NCBI GenBank assembly: GCA_000750105.3
Contig: JPHH03000021.1
Span: 62,001 to 126,000, forward strand
Reading direction: 5' to 3'
From: Tolypocladium sp. Sup5 PDA-1
Taxonomy: Eukaryota > Ascomycota > Sordariomycetes > Hypocreales > Ophiocordycipitaceae
Length of the DNA: 64,000 nucleotides
Shown here: in pieces, positions 25,986 to 36,333 of the stretch
How positions within the stretch are numbered: the stretch's first letter is position 1
Layout: each line of letters begins with the position of its first letter
Program-made: the position numbers and the translations under genes
Notes under the pieces: generated by a model
The model's database searches: none
The model's input: the letters and a program-made list of their open reading frames with translations, nothing else
What the model was told of the DNA's origin: nothing

Positions 25986-28492
25986 CTAGAAGGCGTCCTC
26001 GAACGGGCAGTCGACGCTGTCGTGGCCGTCCCGCTCACACACCGCGCACCACTTGTCCGGGTCCATGATGCCGCTCTCCTTACCGGCCACCGGGCCCGAC
26101 TCCATGGGGTTGGGGAGAATCTTGACCATGGGCGTCGTCGCTGGGATGGGCGTCTTGGACTTGGTCGGGAAAAGGGGCGCCGGATGTGCGTCGTCCGTGT
26201 CCAGCGGCTTCAGACCCTCGCGAACGACATCCTTGCTAGTCTTCATCTCGCCGGCGTTCTTGGCACCATCGGGACCAAACATGTTGGTGCATGTCAGGAT
26301 GTCGTGGCCGCTCGTCTCACAAATCTCGCACCAGAGAGTGCTAGTCTCGGTGGCCGTCGAGTACGTATCGCTCTCGTGCATCGTGTCGAGCGTGTTCCCC
26401 CGCTTGTGTGTAGCCTCGGGGGACCGCGGCTCGTGGGTCCGGACCGGGATGACCGTATCGCGCGAGTCCCGGAGAGAAGACCGGTGAACAGACTTGGGGT
26501 TCCCTTGCGTACCGAAGCCGCCTCCCCGAAGCATCTCCAGTTCCTGCTCCAGCTCCTCTTCCCTGGTGCTCTTCTTCTCCAACACAGCCTGCAACTCGGC
26601 CACCTGCCTCTCCAGATTGTCGCGCCCCATCTTGTGCTCGGTATGGTGGCCACCCGAGCCACCCAGCGAGTCGGATCGTTGCGGATGGTGCCGGTCATCT
26701 CCTCCCGGGACAGAGTCTCGGCTAAGCGAGTGGATGATGGCCTTGAGACCCCTAATCTCATCTTCCTTTTGCTCCAGCTCCTTTGAGGTGGCAGCGCTGT
26801 CGCCATGCGGGCCGGAGCCGGATCCGGCCTTGTCACGCTCGCGGCGCAGTTCCGTTCGGGTTCTCTCAACCTCGCCTCGCAAGAACTCCGCTTCGCCGCG
26901 GGCCTCGGCCTCCCCACGGCGAGCGTCCTCCAGGCCTTCCTCAAGCTCCTGGACGAGCTCTTCTAGTTGCTTCAGCTGGCTCGCCACCGAGTCCACGTCC
27001 AGGTTTCTGGATTCGAATTCCCTGAGTTCGACCATAATCTCCTCTATGCGCTTCTCATACACTCGTTCCGTTTCTGTGCTAGCCATCTCGAGGGTGTCAA
27101 TAGTACTTCGAAAGTCTGCTCGGTGGGCGTCGAACTCTACGGTGAGCATGGCGATCTTGTCGTTCTTTTCCCGCAGCATGTGTCGAAGCTGTGCCGAGTC
27201 CTTGTCATCTATGCTGTTTCTTCTCATCCTGAGTCCATCCGGATGCTCAATAAGAGTCTGGAGCTCGACTAAGCTGCTCTCCATCTCCGTCAGCGTTGAC
27301 CCCTGGTCCCTGAGCTGCCGTTCACGTTCCTCGAGCTGCGAACGGAGGCGCTCGATCTCTTCATCGTTGACAGTGTTTGCGCGCGAGGCCGGGCGATGGA
27401 TCTTCATGTTGAACGACGAGACCGATCCGGCACTACCGTTGGTCTTGGTTCGCTGCAAACCGACAGGGGTTGTTTCATCGTCGAATCCCTGAGCCGAGCC
27501 CAAGGCTGAAGCGCTGCGAGGCGCTATACTCGGCTTGCGGTCAAGCCTGGACACCTTCTTGCCGGGGTCGCCGGCTGTGCCGCGGACACTCTGCGCGAAC
27601 TTGTTGGTCGGACTTCCATATCTCGAAGGCCCCTTGGCCGGGGTCCCGATGGAGGGCCGGGGCCCAGGCGTCATCTGGGTTCGACGAACGGGGGAATCGG
27701 GACGAGGCAGCGAGGTTCTCGGGCGTTTCCCTTGGGGACTGGAAGCCCTAGCGCCAGGACCAACGGAGGCGCTGAACTTGGGCAAGCCCGGTGTAGGAGG
27801 CGTGAAAGTCATGCCGTTCCTCAGGCCCGCGGAGGTGGTCGGTGTCGGTGTCATCGGGAATGAGCTCATGGATGAGCTCACGGGCGAGCCTCGTCGAGCA
27901 GCCTTGGCGACGGGTAGGAAGATGCCCGCGCCAGGAACCGTGGTGGTGAAGTACGATATTCTGTCAAAAGTTGGAATCCCTGCGTTAGCTTCGTACATAA
28001 ACCCAAGAAAACGAGCAGGGTCCTGTTTGCATACCCATCGACGTCGCCGTTATTCTTTCCCCTGGGTGCGAAATCCGGGTGCAGCTCCACGCCAGCAAAC
28101 GTGCCCTTCTTCCCCTGAACGGTACCGACGAAGCGGATGGTGCCATGCATGCCGCCGGGCACGTCGACGGCGTCGCCAACGACGATGTCCTCGGCGGCGG
28201 ACCGGCCAGGCGTCACGGGAACCATGGTGCGCGTAGAGTCGCTCAGGACGGAGTCGAGGGCGTAGCTCTCACTGACATCGGGGATGCTGGCGAGCGAGCT
28301 AGGGGTCAGGGCTGCGAGCGAGGCCTTGCGCGACAGGCCTGGGGGCACGAGTCTCGACTGGGAGGCGTAGACGGAGCTCAGATCGGGCGTGGACGCGGTG
28401 GTCGCGGGTCTGCGCAGCGATCGCGCGAAGGCGGGCCTGGTGCTATGTATGGTGGTGGATGTTGTTGTTGTTGCGGTGGCGGTTGGAGCCAT
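25986..28492 (-). CDS. clipA: CAP-Gly microtubule plus-end protein, CLIP-170/ClipA/Bik1 type
   Basis: Two exons, 28492-28035 and 27960-25986, give 810 aa. After a Ser/Thr-rich head comes the CAP-Gly domain (about 105-170) with the signature GKNNGDVDG (usual form GKNDGSV), completed across the 74-nt intron. A Ser/Pro/Arg-rich basic linker follows (about 175-370), then a long coiled coil (about 370-640), then two CX2CX4HX4C zinc knuckles, CEICETSGHDILTC and CAVCERDGHDSVDC, close to the C-terminus. This order is that of CLIP-170 proteins, which track growing microtubule ends and link them to dynein and polarity factors. The acidic end FEDAF differs from the EEY/F end of tubulin. The other CAP-Gly families (p150 dynactin, TBCB/TBCE) lack the knuckles. 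Confidence 0.88.
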
Positions 28493-30544
28493 GGCGATGG
28501 AGGCGCTGGCCAGATCGCGGCCACGGTAGTCGGTAGCGGTATTGGGACCTGAAAGGATTCCAGTCGGGAAAGCCCAGGGCGTGCGTGCCGCTGCCGTCTT
28601 TGTTTACACCCCTCGCCGCAACGGGCCAAAATTAGGGGAGCGTCCGAAAGATGCCCCTCCCTAACAAAGAAAAGTCAATGGCTGCTGGCCAAGGGAGCCA
28701 GCGGAGAGGTCTTTCAGCTAGCCTGTTAGCTCGCCGGTGACGATGAAGGAGGGTGGGCGCCGGGCGGGCAATTTAAATTAAAAGAAAAAGGCTGGAGGTC
28801 AAAGAGGTCCGAGGAGGAGGAGGGATGGGGATGGGGAAAAGGAGAGGAAGCGAAAAGGAGAAGAGGAAGCAGTCGTCTGCTTGGTTGTTTATTCGCCAGC
28901 GGGAGGAAAAAGAAATCGTCCCGGCTCAGGCCCAGCTGCCCCGTTGGCGTGCAGCTGGCTGCCCGTCACCGCCTCTGCACGCTCTCGTCACTGTTTCACT
29001 GCTCGCAGGCGACAGCGGCAGCATCGAGTGCGGTGTATGAAAAGGCAAAGGTATGAGCTTGAGCCTCGAGGAGAGCACCAGGAGGTGGTACGTGCTGTTT
29101 GTGATCCGTTGGTACCGTCCCAGCGACGTTGAGGCGAGGTCCCGAGGTGGGCGTGGGCTTTGTTGACTGCAGAGCGTCGCCGGGTGACGGCATGCAGCAG
29201 GGGACAGCGAACGGCTCGATCGCGCGGTCCTTGAGCAGGGCCGTATGCATTTCCCTCTGGTGTTCCAACAAGTTGGCGAGACGAAGGAGGACAATGGGAA
29301 CAGAAAAAGAGGGAATCCGTTACTATTATCTGCCTCCGTCACAGACAAGGATACTGCGCCTCTACGGCCCTTCATCTCACCCAATTCGCATCTTGAAGCA
29401 CACCCATGCGGATTCGTGTTTGCAAGCTGCTACGAAGTAGCTACGTACCTCTCTTGGCTTCGCGCCATGCATCTGGGCTCGACCGCCGTGGCTCCAATGA
29501 CATGGAGTGAATCTGTGCAATGGACTACCACGCGCTGACTGCATGCAGTGACGCGAGAATCGTTTACCTGCCCAAGACGCCCGTCAACCTCCTTTCAAGA
29601 TCCCGTCTGAGTTTTGCCATTGTCTTTTCCTTTGATCCCCGCCAAAGTTGCTGGAATGGCCTTGTTCAAGTTCTCCTTGCCCCCGTAACCTCAAGAGTTC
29701 CCCACTGCTGTGGAGGTTTCCAGGTCTCCCCTGTCATGCCTGCATTGCGGACCGAGGCGAGACACGGCAATCAGAACCCAGGGTCCTCTGCCAACCCTCA
29801 GAGGCTCAGTTAAGCAAGCATATCCCTTCAATTCGCCGCAATACATTGCTGTAGGGATGCCACCTCGACATAAATTGCCATGTTCTCGAGATCAGGTCCT
29901 GCAGCATTCGCCCATGGCGACATCAGACTGGAAGTTCCTTGCGTAGCACCTGGCATTCGTACCGAGCACTGTTTGGCCTACTCAAATTGATACCCCCAAC
30001 CTACACACTAATAAGACATGGAAATGTTGCGGCATTGTGGTACTTCGTATCAGCGTGTTCCTTGCACCCTAGTACCTATCGCTTCTGTACTACTCCGTAT
30101 TTAGCCGCTCTTCGCTCGATTTGGCGCCGGGTTGCTGTCACCCATGGTCCCAAGCGCTCCGGACCGGGAGGCGTTGTCTCGCATTGATAACCCAGCCGCA
30201 GTTCCCTTTGGGACATTGTCTCCCAGCCGAATTCTCCCCCAACAGAACCACCGTGCCTCCTCGATCGGCATGGCTATGTGCAGCACAATCGTGGCATTCC
30301 CCGCTCTCTGTCCAGAGGCCAACGCCTGGTCGTCGTCGCTATCCGATCCCAACCGTAGACACATGCCCTAAGCATATGATCCCAAGGCTTCGTTTCAAGT
30401 CGTCATCAAGATACCATCGAGGTCTCAATGCGGCGAAGGGTCGTCGATGATACTGCTGCAATTCTCCAGGGTGTTCCAGCGCAGCGTACCTGGCACTCTC
30501 CTGTCTAAAATGTGTGGCTCTTGCAAGATGCTCTGCCCTCGTCA
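28493..30544. other. Non-coding region upstream of the CAP-Gly gene
   Basis: Two kilobases without a supportable gene. It should hold the CAP-Gly promoter on the left and the 3' UTR of the neighbouring minus-strand gene on the right. It contains three copies of the TACGRAGTA 9-mer (29431, 30041, 30091). Confidence 0.6.
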
Positions 30545-31592
30545 CTAGGTCGGCGAGCCGTGATCTCGTTCAATGATATCCTCTCGCGCCAGCGGCCGCG
30601 ATCCATCATTGAGAACCATGGCCTCTCGATGTTGTCGTCGAAGCCTTCGTTCCTCAGCCGAGTGTTCTCTCGTCCGCCGGGGCTGTTGATCCGCAGGCTG
30701 CTCTCCCGTAACCTCTTCTTCGATTTCCATGATAAGATCAGGGAGCTCCCGAATCCGTCGCCGGGAGTTTTCCTTGTCGATCAATCCTGCCTTCTCCAGC
30801 GCTCGGAGGCCACGTTTCGAGTGCCGGATGCGATTCACGATGTCGACCAATCTGTTGTTCTTGAGATCCATGTATTCCTTGAATCTGCGACGACGCTCCT
30901 GCGCATCATCGCCCCAATCTTGTTTTGCTAGCCACTTTTCGACAAACCTAGCCTTGATGAGCTGGTTGGCTCCGTACTTGTTGATCAGCTCAAGCGTAAA
31001 CATGAGGCAAAACCTCTCGGTCATATCGCGAAGGTAGTACTCGTCCCAGTGGCTGTTGCTGAGGTCCGGGGGCTCAACATCTTGGAGGCTCAGCTCCAGG
31101 GATCTCACAAGAGCCGAGTACGCCCTTTCGTTGTTCAACTTGGATAACCCATCGAGGCCTGCAACGGTTAGCTCGAGGCCTGTGAATCGGGGCGAGGCAG
31201 TGTGTACCCATGGTATGTCCGGTAAGCAACGCCAGCGCCCGGAGACATTGCATGCGCTCGTCATAGTCCGGCCTGGTAATCCCATACAGCAAATACGTCG
31301 TTGTCTCGGGGTCGTTGATTGCCCTGTCGCAGAGGATCTTGGTGGCGACTTCTCTGATAGAGTAGTTTGGGTGCTTCAACAGCTTCTCGAGGGTGTCAAG
31401 CTGCAGTGCATCCTCCGTGTCTTGCGTGATGTACTGCGTCTTGGGCTCCGCCGGGGGGATCTCGTTGTCATCGCGAATGATGGTGAGCGCGGTCATCATG
31501 GTGCTCAACACGCCAAACGTGGCCAGCCCGATTGTCACCAGGATGACGCGCTCATCACGGGCGAATGATAGGAGGCTGCTTGTCCACCCCAT
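30545..31592 (-). CDS. Unknown conserved-looking fungal single-pass membrane protein
   Basis: Two exons, 31592-31208 and 31158-30545, give 332 aa. I chose the ATG at 31592 (MGWTSSLLSFARDERVILVT) because a clear membrane segment follows at once (VILVTIGLATFGVLSTMM). The frame is open further upstream, but that part lacks such structure and crosses the divergent promoter. After the membrane segment come helical sequence resembling short repeats (LEKLLKHPNYSIREVATKIL, LRALALLTG) and a very basic, charged C-terminus rich in Arg. The helical repeats suggest an ARM/HEAT-like fold, but I do not recognise the family. The N-terminal anchor would leave most of the protein on one side of a membrane. It shares a 337-bp promoter with NOP14. 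Confidence 0.75.
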
Positions 31593-31929
31593 GTTGAGTT
31601 GATGCGCGATGTTCCATAACACTGTTGGTCCCTGCAGTGACAGGTCTGTGAGAGCGTCATTCGCGCCGCGAGCTGCCCAGCCGCGGAAGGCAACCATTGG
31701 AGTTCTGCCGGGTTTTACCGCTAAAATCTCAAGCCAAAATAGGGATAGTGCATCAAGCTCCGCGGAAGGAGTGGGGTGGGGCGTGAAGGTCGCTGGCCTT
31801 ATCGATAACCCGTCAAGGTCGAAAAATTTCCAGGCCCTGATAGAGGTCGGTGCAATTTGTATTAGACCATCATCAGCCACACCACAGACGGTCGGAACCA
31901 GACGCCTGGGAGCAACTACAATAGCCGCC
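31593..31929. promoter_or_regulatory. Shared divergent promoter, membrane protein gene / NOP14
   Basis: The 337 bp separate two divergent start codons. It includes an RRPE-like GAAAAATTTC at 31821-31830. The NOP14 frame and the opposite frame are both open through it by chance. Confidence 0.5.
31821..31830 (+). promoter_or_regulatory. RRPE-like element before NOP14
   Basis: GAAAAATTTC matches the core of the rRNA-processing element (AAAAATTTT) known from yeast ribosome-biogenesis promoters. It ends about 100 bp before the NOP14 ATG. A matching AAAAATTTC lies before CGR1 on the opposite strand. Confidence 0.5.
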
Positions 31930-34732
31930 ATGGCCGGATCTCAGCTCAAGCGCCTCAAGGCGTCTTTGAGAGAGCAGGGCATCACGGGGCCGCAGCAATC
32001 CAAGAAGCAGAAACGCAAGGCCGCACAGGACGGCCCTGCCAAGAAGGACAAGAGGCTGCAGAGGGGAGTCGTCTTGGAGGGCATCCGCGAACAGTTCAAC
32101 CCGTTCGACCTCAAACACGCCAAAGCACCCAAGTTCGAGGTGACGAGCAATCGGCCGAAAACAGGGGATGCTGCGAGGGGCATCAAGGGCCGGCCTGGCC
32201 AAGCGAGAGCGGCCGGCGAAGAAAGGGTAAGTCCGCGGCCGACATTTCGCCTGGACTCCGTCTCTAACCTTCCAACTACAGCGCCGAGAAACCTTGCTCG
32301 TTGACATGCAGCATCGCAACAAGGTTGGAGGGATAATCGATCGACGGTTCGGAGAAAACGATCCGACCATCGCCCCAGAAGACAAGATGCTGGAACGATT
32401 TGCGCGAGAGAAGCAGAGAAGCCACAAGAGGAGCTCCATGTTCGATCTCGAGGAGGACGAACCGTTGGAAGGTGGCCTTACGCATATGGGCAAATCCCTG
32501 ACATTTGACGACGAGGGACCGGTTGACGACTTCCAAGAGGACGATCTGGAAATGGACTATGACAGCGATGGCTCGGTACGAGAAAGACAGCGACTCAAGC
32601 GCATACGAGCCATTGCCGCCGAAGAAAACGACGAGGAAGAGGGGGGCCAGCCCGAGCGTAAAAAGACTAAAAAGGAGGTTATGGAAGAGGTTATGGCTAA
32701 GTCTAAGATGCATAAATACGAGCGACAGGCAGCCAAAGAGGACGATGAGGAATTGCGAGCGGAGCTGGATAAGGAGCTTCGGGATATCCAAGTCCTGTTG
32801 TCCTCGAGCGCAAGAAATGGCAAGAGTCAGGGCAACGAGGAAGCACTTGCTTCCACTATTGCTGGTACGGACAGAGACGCTTTCGAGAAGAACTACGACC
32901 TTGAGGTGAAGCGCTTGGCTCAAGATAAAAGAGCACAGCCAGCCGACCGCACCAAGACAGAGGACGAAAAGGCAGAGGCAGAATCAAAGAGGTTGAAAGA
33001 GCTGGAAGACAAGCGACAGAGGCGCATGATGGGCGAAGAAGTTTCTGACAGCGATGAGGATGAGGAGGATAAGAAGAAGGACGCCAACAGACCGGACGAC
33101 GCGGAAGCTCTGGAGGACGAGGACGACTTTGGCCTTGGCGACGGCATTAGAGCCCGCCCAACAGCAACGGAGCTCGGTTTCGATGACGAGGACGACTTCA
33201 TCATCGACGATGATTTGGTCGCCAGTGGATCCGATCTGGAGCTGGTGGATAGCGACGAAGAGTCCGACGACGACGACGATGCTGCTGAAGGGGAGAATGA
33301 CGAAGATGAAGAGGATGAGTTCACCAAGGGCTTGCTGAACGAAGAGGAGGCTAGAAACCCCTTGTTTAAAGCCGAATCTTCCGCAAAAGCCTCGGCTCTC
33401 CAAAAACCAGACGAGCAGGGCCTCCCTTATACGTTTCCCTGCCCGCAGACTTGCGAAGAGTTTGTGTCCGTCACGGCAACGTATCCCAGCAAGAGCCTCC
33501 CAACGATTGTTCAACGGATAAGGGCGCTATACCATCCCAAGCTCGACAGCAAGAACAAGGAGAGGCTTGCCAATTTCTCCGTGGCGTTGGTCGACTTTGT
33601 GTCATCGCCATGGGACGAGAAGACGTCGCCTCCGTTCTCGGTGCTGGAGAGCATTGTGCGGCACATTCACTCACTCGCGAAGATGTTCCCCATCGAAATT
33701 GCCAAGAGCTTCCGGGATCACCTCGAGGAGATTGGCCGTGTGCGTCCCTTGGCCCTTGAGCCGTCGGACCTCATACTTCTCACCGCGGCTGGGACGATCT
33801 TTCCGACTTCGGACCACTTTCACCAAGTCGTGACCCCTGCCATGCTAACGATTGGGCGGCATCTCGGCCAGCGTGTGCCCCAGACGCTATCCGACTATGC
33901 CACCGGAACATATCTCTCGATTCTCTCATTGCAATACCAACAACTAGCGAAGCGGTATGTTCCAGAGGTGGTCAACTTCTGCCTGAACACTCTCTGTGCG
34001 CTTTCGCCCGTCGCTCCGACGAGGCAACTTGGCAACTTCCCTCTGCATGAGCCTCCTGCTGGGAGTCGCGCGGAGCACACCAAAGCCATTACTCCGAGGA
34101 AACTGGGCTTCGCCGACTGCGTTCCAGCCGAACTCAAGGAGAAAAAGGCTGCTTCCCTGAAAGTTGCGGTTGTACACACGTCTATTCAAGTTCTCGACGC
34201 AGCCGCAGACCTGTGGACAGGAAAGAGCGCTTTCTTGGAGACCTTTGGGCAGGTCGTCAACGTCTTAAAGCACGTGCGTGGTCAAGCATGCCGAAAGCAT
34301 CTGCCCGCTCAAGTCTGCGACAGGATAGAGAAGCTCGAGGCAAAGCTGGGACGCATGCTGCGGCTCGCCCAGATTTCTCGTCGCCCGCTGGAACTCCATC
34401 ACCACCGGCCGCTCGCCATCAAGACGTACATACCCAAGTTTGAGGAGACTTTCGATCCCGACAAGCACTACGACCCAGACCGCGAGCGTGCCGAGTTGGC
34501 CAAGTTGAAGGCCGAGCACAAGAAGGAGCGCAAGGGCGCGATGAGAGAGCTGAGGAAGGATGCCAACTTCATGGCGAGGGAGAAGCTGCGCGTAAAGAAG
34601 GCCAAGGACGAGGCGTACGAGAAGAAGTACAAGAGGCTCGTGGCGGAGATTCAAAGCGAGGAGGGCCGAGAATCGAATGCGTACGAGAGGGAGAGGAATG
34701 CGCGAAAGCGGGCGAAGGACAGGGACAGGTAG
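31930..34732 (+). CDS. NOP14: Nucleolar protein NOP14, 40S ribosome biogenesis
   Basis: Two exons, 31930-32226 and 32282-34732, give 915 aa. The start MAGSQLKRLKASLREQGITG has good context (gccgccATGG). The N-terminal part has the family segment EGIREQFNPFDLKHAK and, across the 55-nt intron, RRETLLVDMQHRNKVGGIID followed by RRFGENDPTIAPEDKML. The middle is a long acidic stretch (DEDDF, DDDDDAAEGENDEDEEDE). The C-terminal half contains the structured core, and the protein ends in a lysine/arginine-rich helical tail. Nop14 is a component of the SSU processome needed for 18S rRNA maturation in the nucleolus. Length is somewhat above yeast Nop14 (810). Confidence 0.95.
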
Positions 34733-35218
34733 AGAAGGCCAGCTGTGTTGGCTACAATTGCATCTTTTTCGTCTCAGCATTGCCTTTCATGGCATCGTGC
34801 TCCGTACTCCGTACTCTGTCTCTATACTGATGCCTCTTTGTCATGGTGCTCGACCGAGCCGAATTACATCCAAGTATTCTTGAAACTTCGTTTAGTTTGT
34901 TAAGGAGAGTCATAGTACACTGTATTCGTCAACAATGCAATATAGAATTTAGCTTTAGTAGCAAATGGACAGGCTATGCCTTTGTGTCGTAGGGAAATGC
35001 CCGCTTGGCTGCCCTTTTGGCGTTGTTCAACAGTGGAAAAGTGGGTCATCAGCCCAGCAACCTCAGTGCAAACAAACATACGACTCTCATCATTCATCAA
35101 CGCGCCGTCTGATCAACAACAGTAATTCCGCGATTTACTTCCACCCTTTATTGTCCGTTGTCCCATATATTCAAGCCGTGGCGTAATCAGGGGCCGAGAC
35201 TAGGACTCTGGCTGCGCT
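34733..35218. other. Intergenic, NOP14 3' region and promoter of the G-patch gene
   Basis: 486 bp, relatively A+T rich, with no gene seen. A TACTCCGTA 9-mer lies at 34805-34813. Confidence 0.6.
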
Positions 35219-36226
35219 ATGGCTTCCCCGAAAGACAATGGTGCAAACGCACCCGGCGACGATGAAGATGACGACTACATGAACATGACATTCGAGGAGC
35301 CGGCCCTCAAAACCGAGAGCTCTATTCAGCGCACGCAGCGCCTCAAGCGGGAGTCCCAGGCCCGCGGCGTCATCAAGTCCAAAGCGCAGCGCGCAGAAGA
35401 AGAGGCCGCCGCGCGGGAGAAGGCGCTGTCGACTTCGCTGCTGGACAACCCCCGGGCCAAGAAGAGCAAGGGCCTGGCCATGATGGCCAAGATGGGATTC
35501 AGCGGCGGTGTCTTGGGCAAGAAGACGGAGGAGGGGGACACCGCAGGAAGAGCTGAGCCGATCCAGGTCAGCATCAAGGAGGACCGTGGCGGCATCGGCC
35601 TCGACAGCGAGAAGAAGCGGCGACTGGACGAGGCGGTCGAGGCGAGAGACATCAAGGTCGTCAAGGTCGACCCCGAAGAGTACCGTGAGAGGGTCCGCAA
35701 GGAGCGCGAGGAAGCCAAGCTGGAGGGACAGTTTCGTGCTGCTCAGCGCGTCGCCGAGCGTCTCGACGAGGAGAAAGTAAGCGGCGAGGCCAGCGATGAC
35801 CCGTCATCGCCGACAGAGCCCGCCCCAGAATCCAAGTCTAAGCCTGCCTCTTCTAAGCCCCTCAAGTCCATCTCGGTTCTCTACCGCGGCCTCGTCCGCC
35901 ATCGCGAGGAGCGGGAGCGCGACCGCCGCATGCGGCACGACCTCGAGCAGTCGCTCTCGCGGCTGCCCACGTACGAGGACGACGACGAAGACGGCGACTA
36001 CAAGAAGGCTCTCGGTAAGAAGCAAACAGTGTATGTTACTGCCGAGGATCTGGACGAGGAAGACGAGGAGCTGGACGAGTTTAACGCGTTCAGCGCTGGG
36101 GAGCGGCTGCACAAGATAGTGGAGTACTTGCGGCGGGAGCACCGGTACTGCTTCTGGTGCAAGATGGCGTATCCCGACGAAGACATGGACGGCTGTCCGG
36201 GGCTGACAGAGGAGGATCACGACTAA
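35219..36226 (+). CDS. GPATCH11: G-patch domain protein, GPATCH11 type
   Basis: A single exon encodes 335 aa from MASPKDNGANAPGDDEDDDY. An acidic start (DDEDDDYMNMTFEEP) is typical of the family. The G-patch (about 84-130) contains GLAMMAKMGFSGGVLGK and a second half RGGIGLDSEKKRR. The C-terminus has the family's terminal domain with YCFWCKMAYPDEDMDGCPG, a conserved Cys pair, ending LTEEDHD. G-patch proteins bind RNA or activate DEAH helicases; GPATCH11 has been linked to the spliceosome. Its helicase partner cannot be told from the sequence. It converges on the next gene with only about 107 bp between stops. Confidence 0.88.
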   Translation: MASPKDNGANAPGDDEDDDYMNMTFEEPALKTESSIQRTQRLKRESQARGVIKSKAQRAEEEAAAREKALSTSLLDNPRAKKSKGLAMMAKMGFSGGVLGKKTEEGDTAGRAEPIQVSIKEDRGGIGLDSEKKRRLDEAVEARDIKVVKVDPEEYRERVRKEREEAKLEGQFRAAQRVAERLDEEKVSGEASDDPSSPTEPAPESKSKPASSKPLKSISVLYRGLVRHREERERDRRMRHDLEQSLSRLPTYEDDDEDGDYKKALGKKQTVYVTAEDLDEEDEELDEFNAFSAGERLHKIVEYLRREHRYCFWCKMAYPDEDMDGCPGLTEEDHD

Positions 36227-36333
36227 TGAGACAACGTTTATCTGTCTGCTACACGAGAGTCTACTGCTCTTATTACCCCGTTACGCTCGTTTGCTTCGCA
36301 AGGTAGAAACCTCCAAACACCAATGATCCCGAT

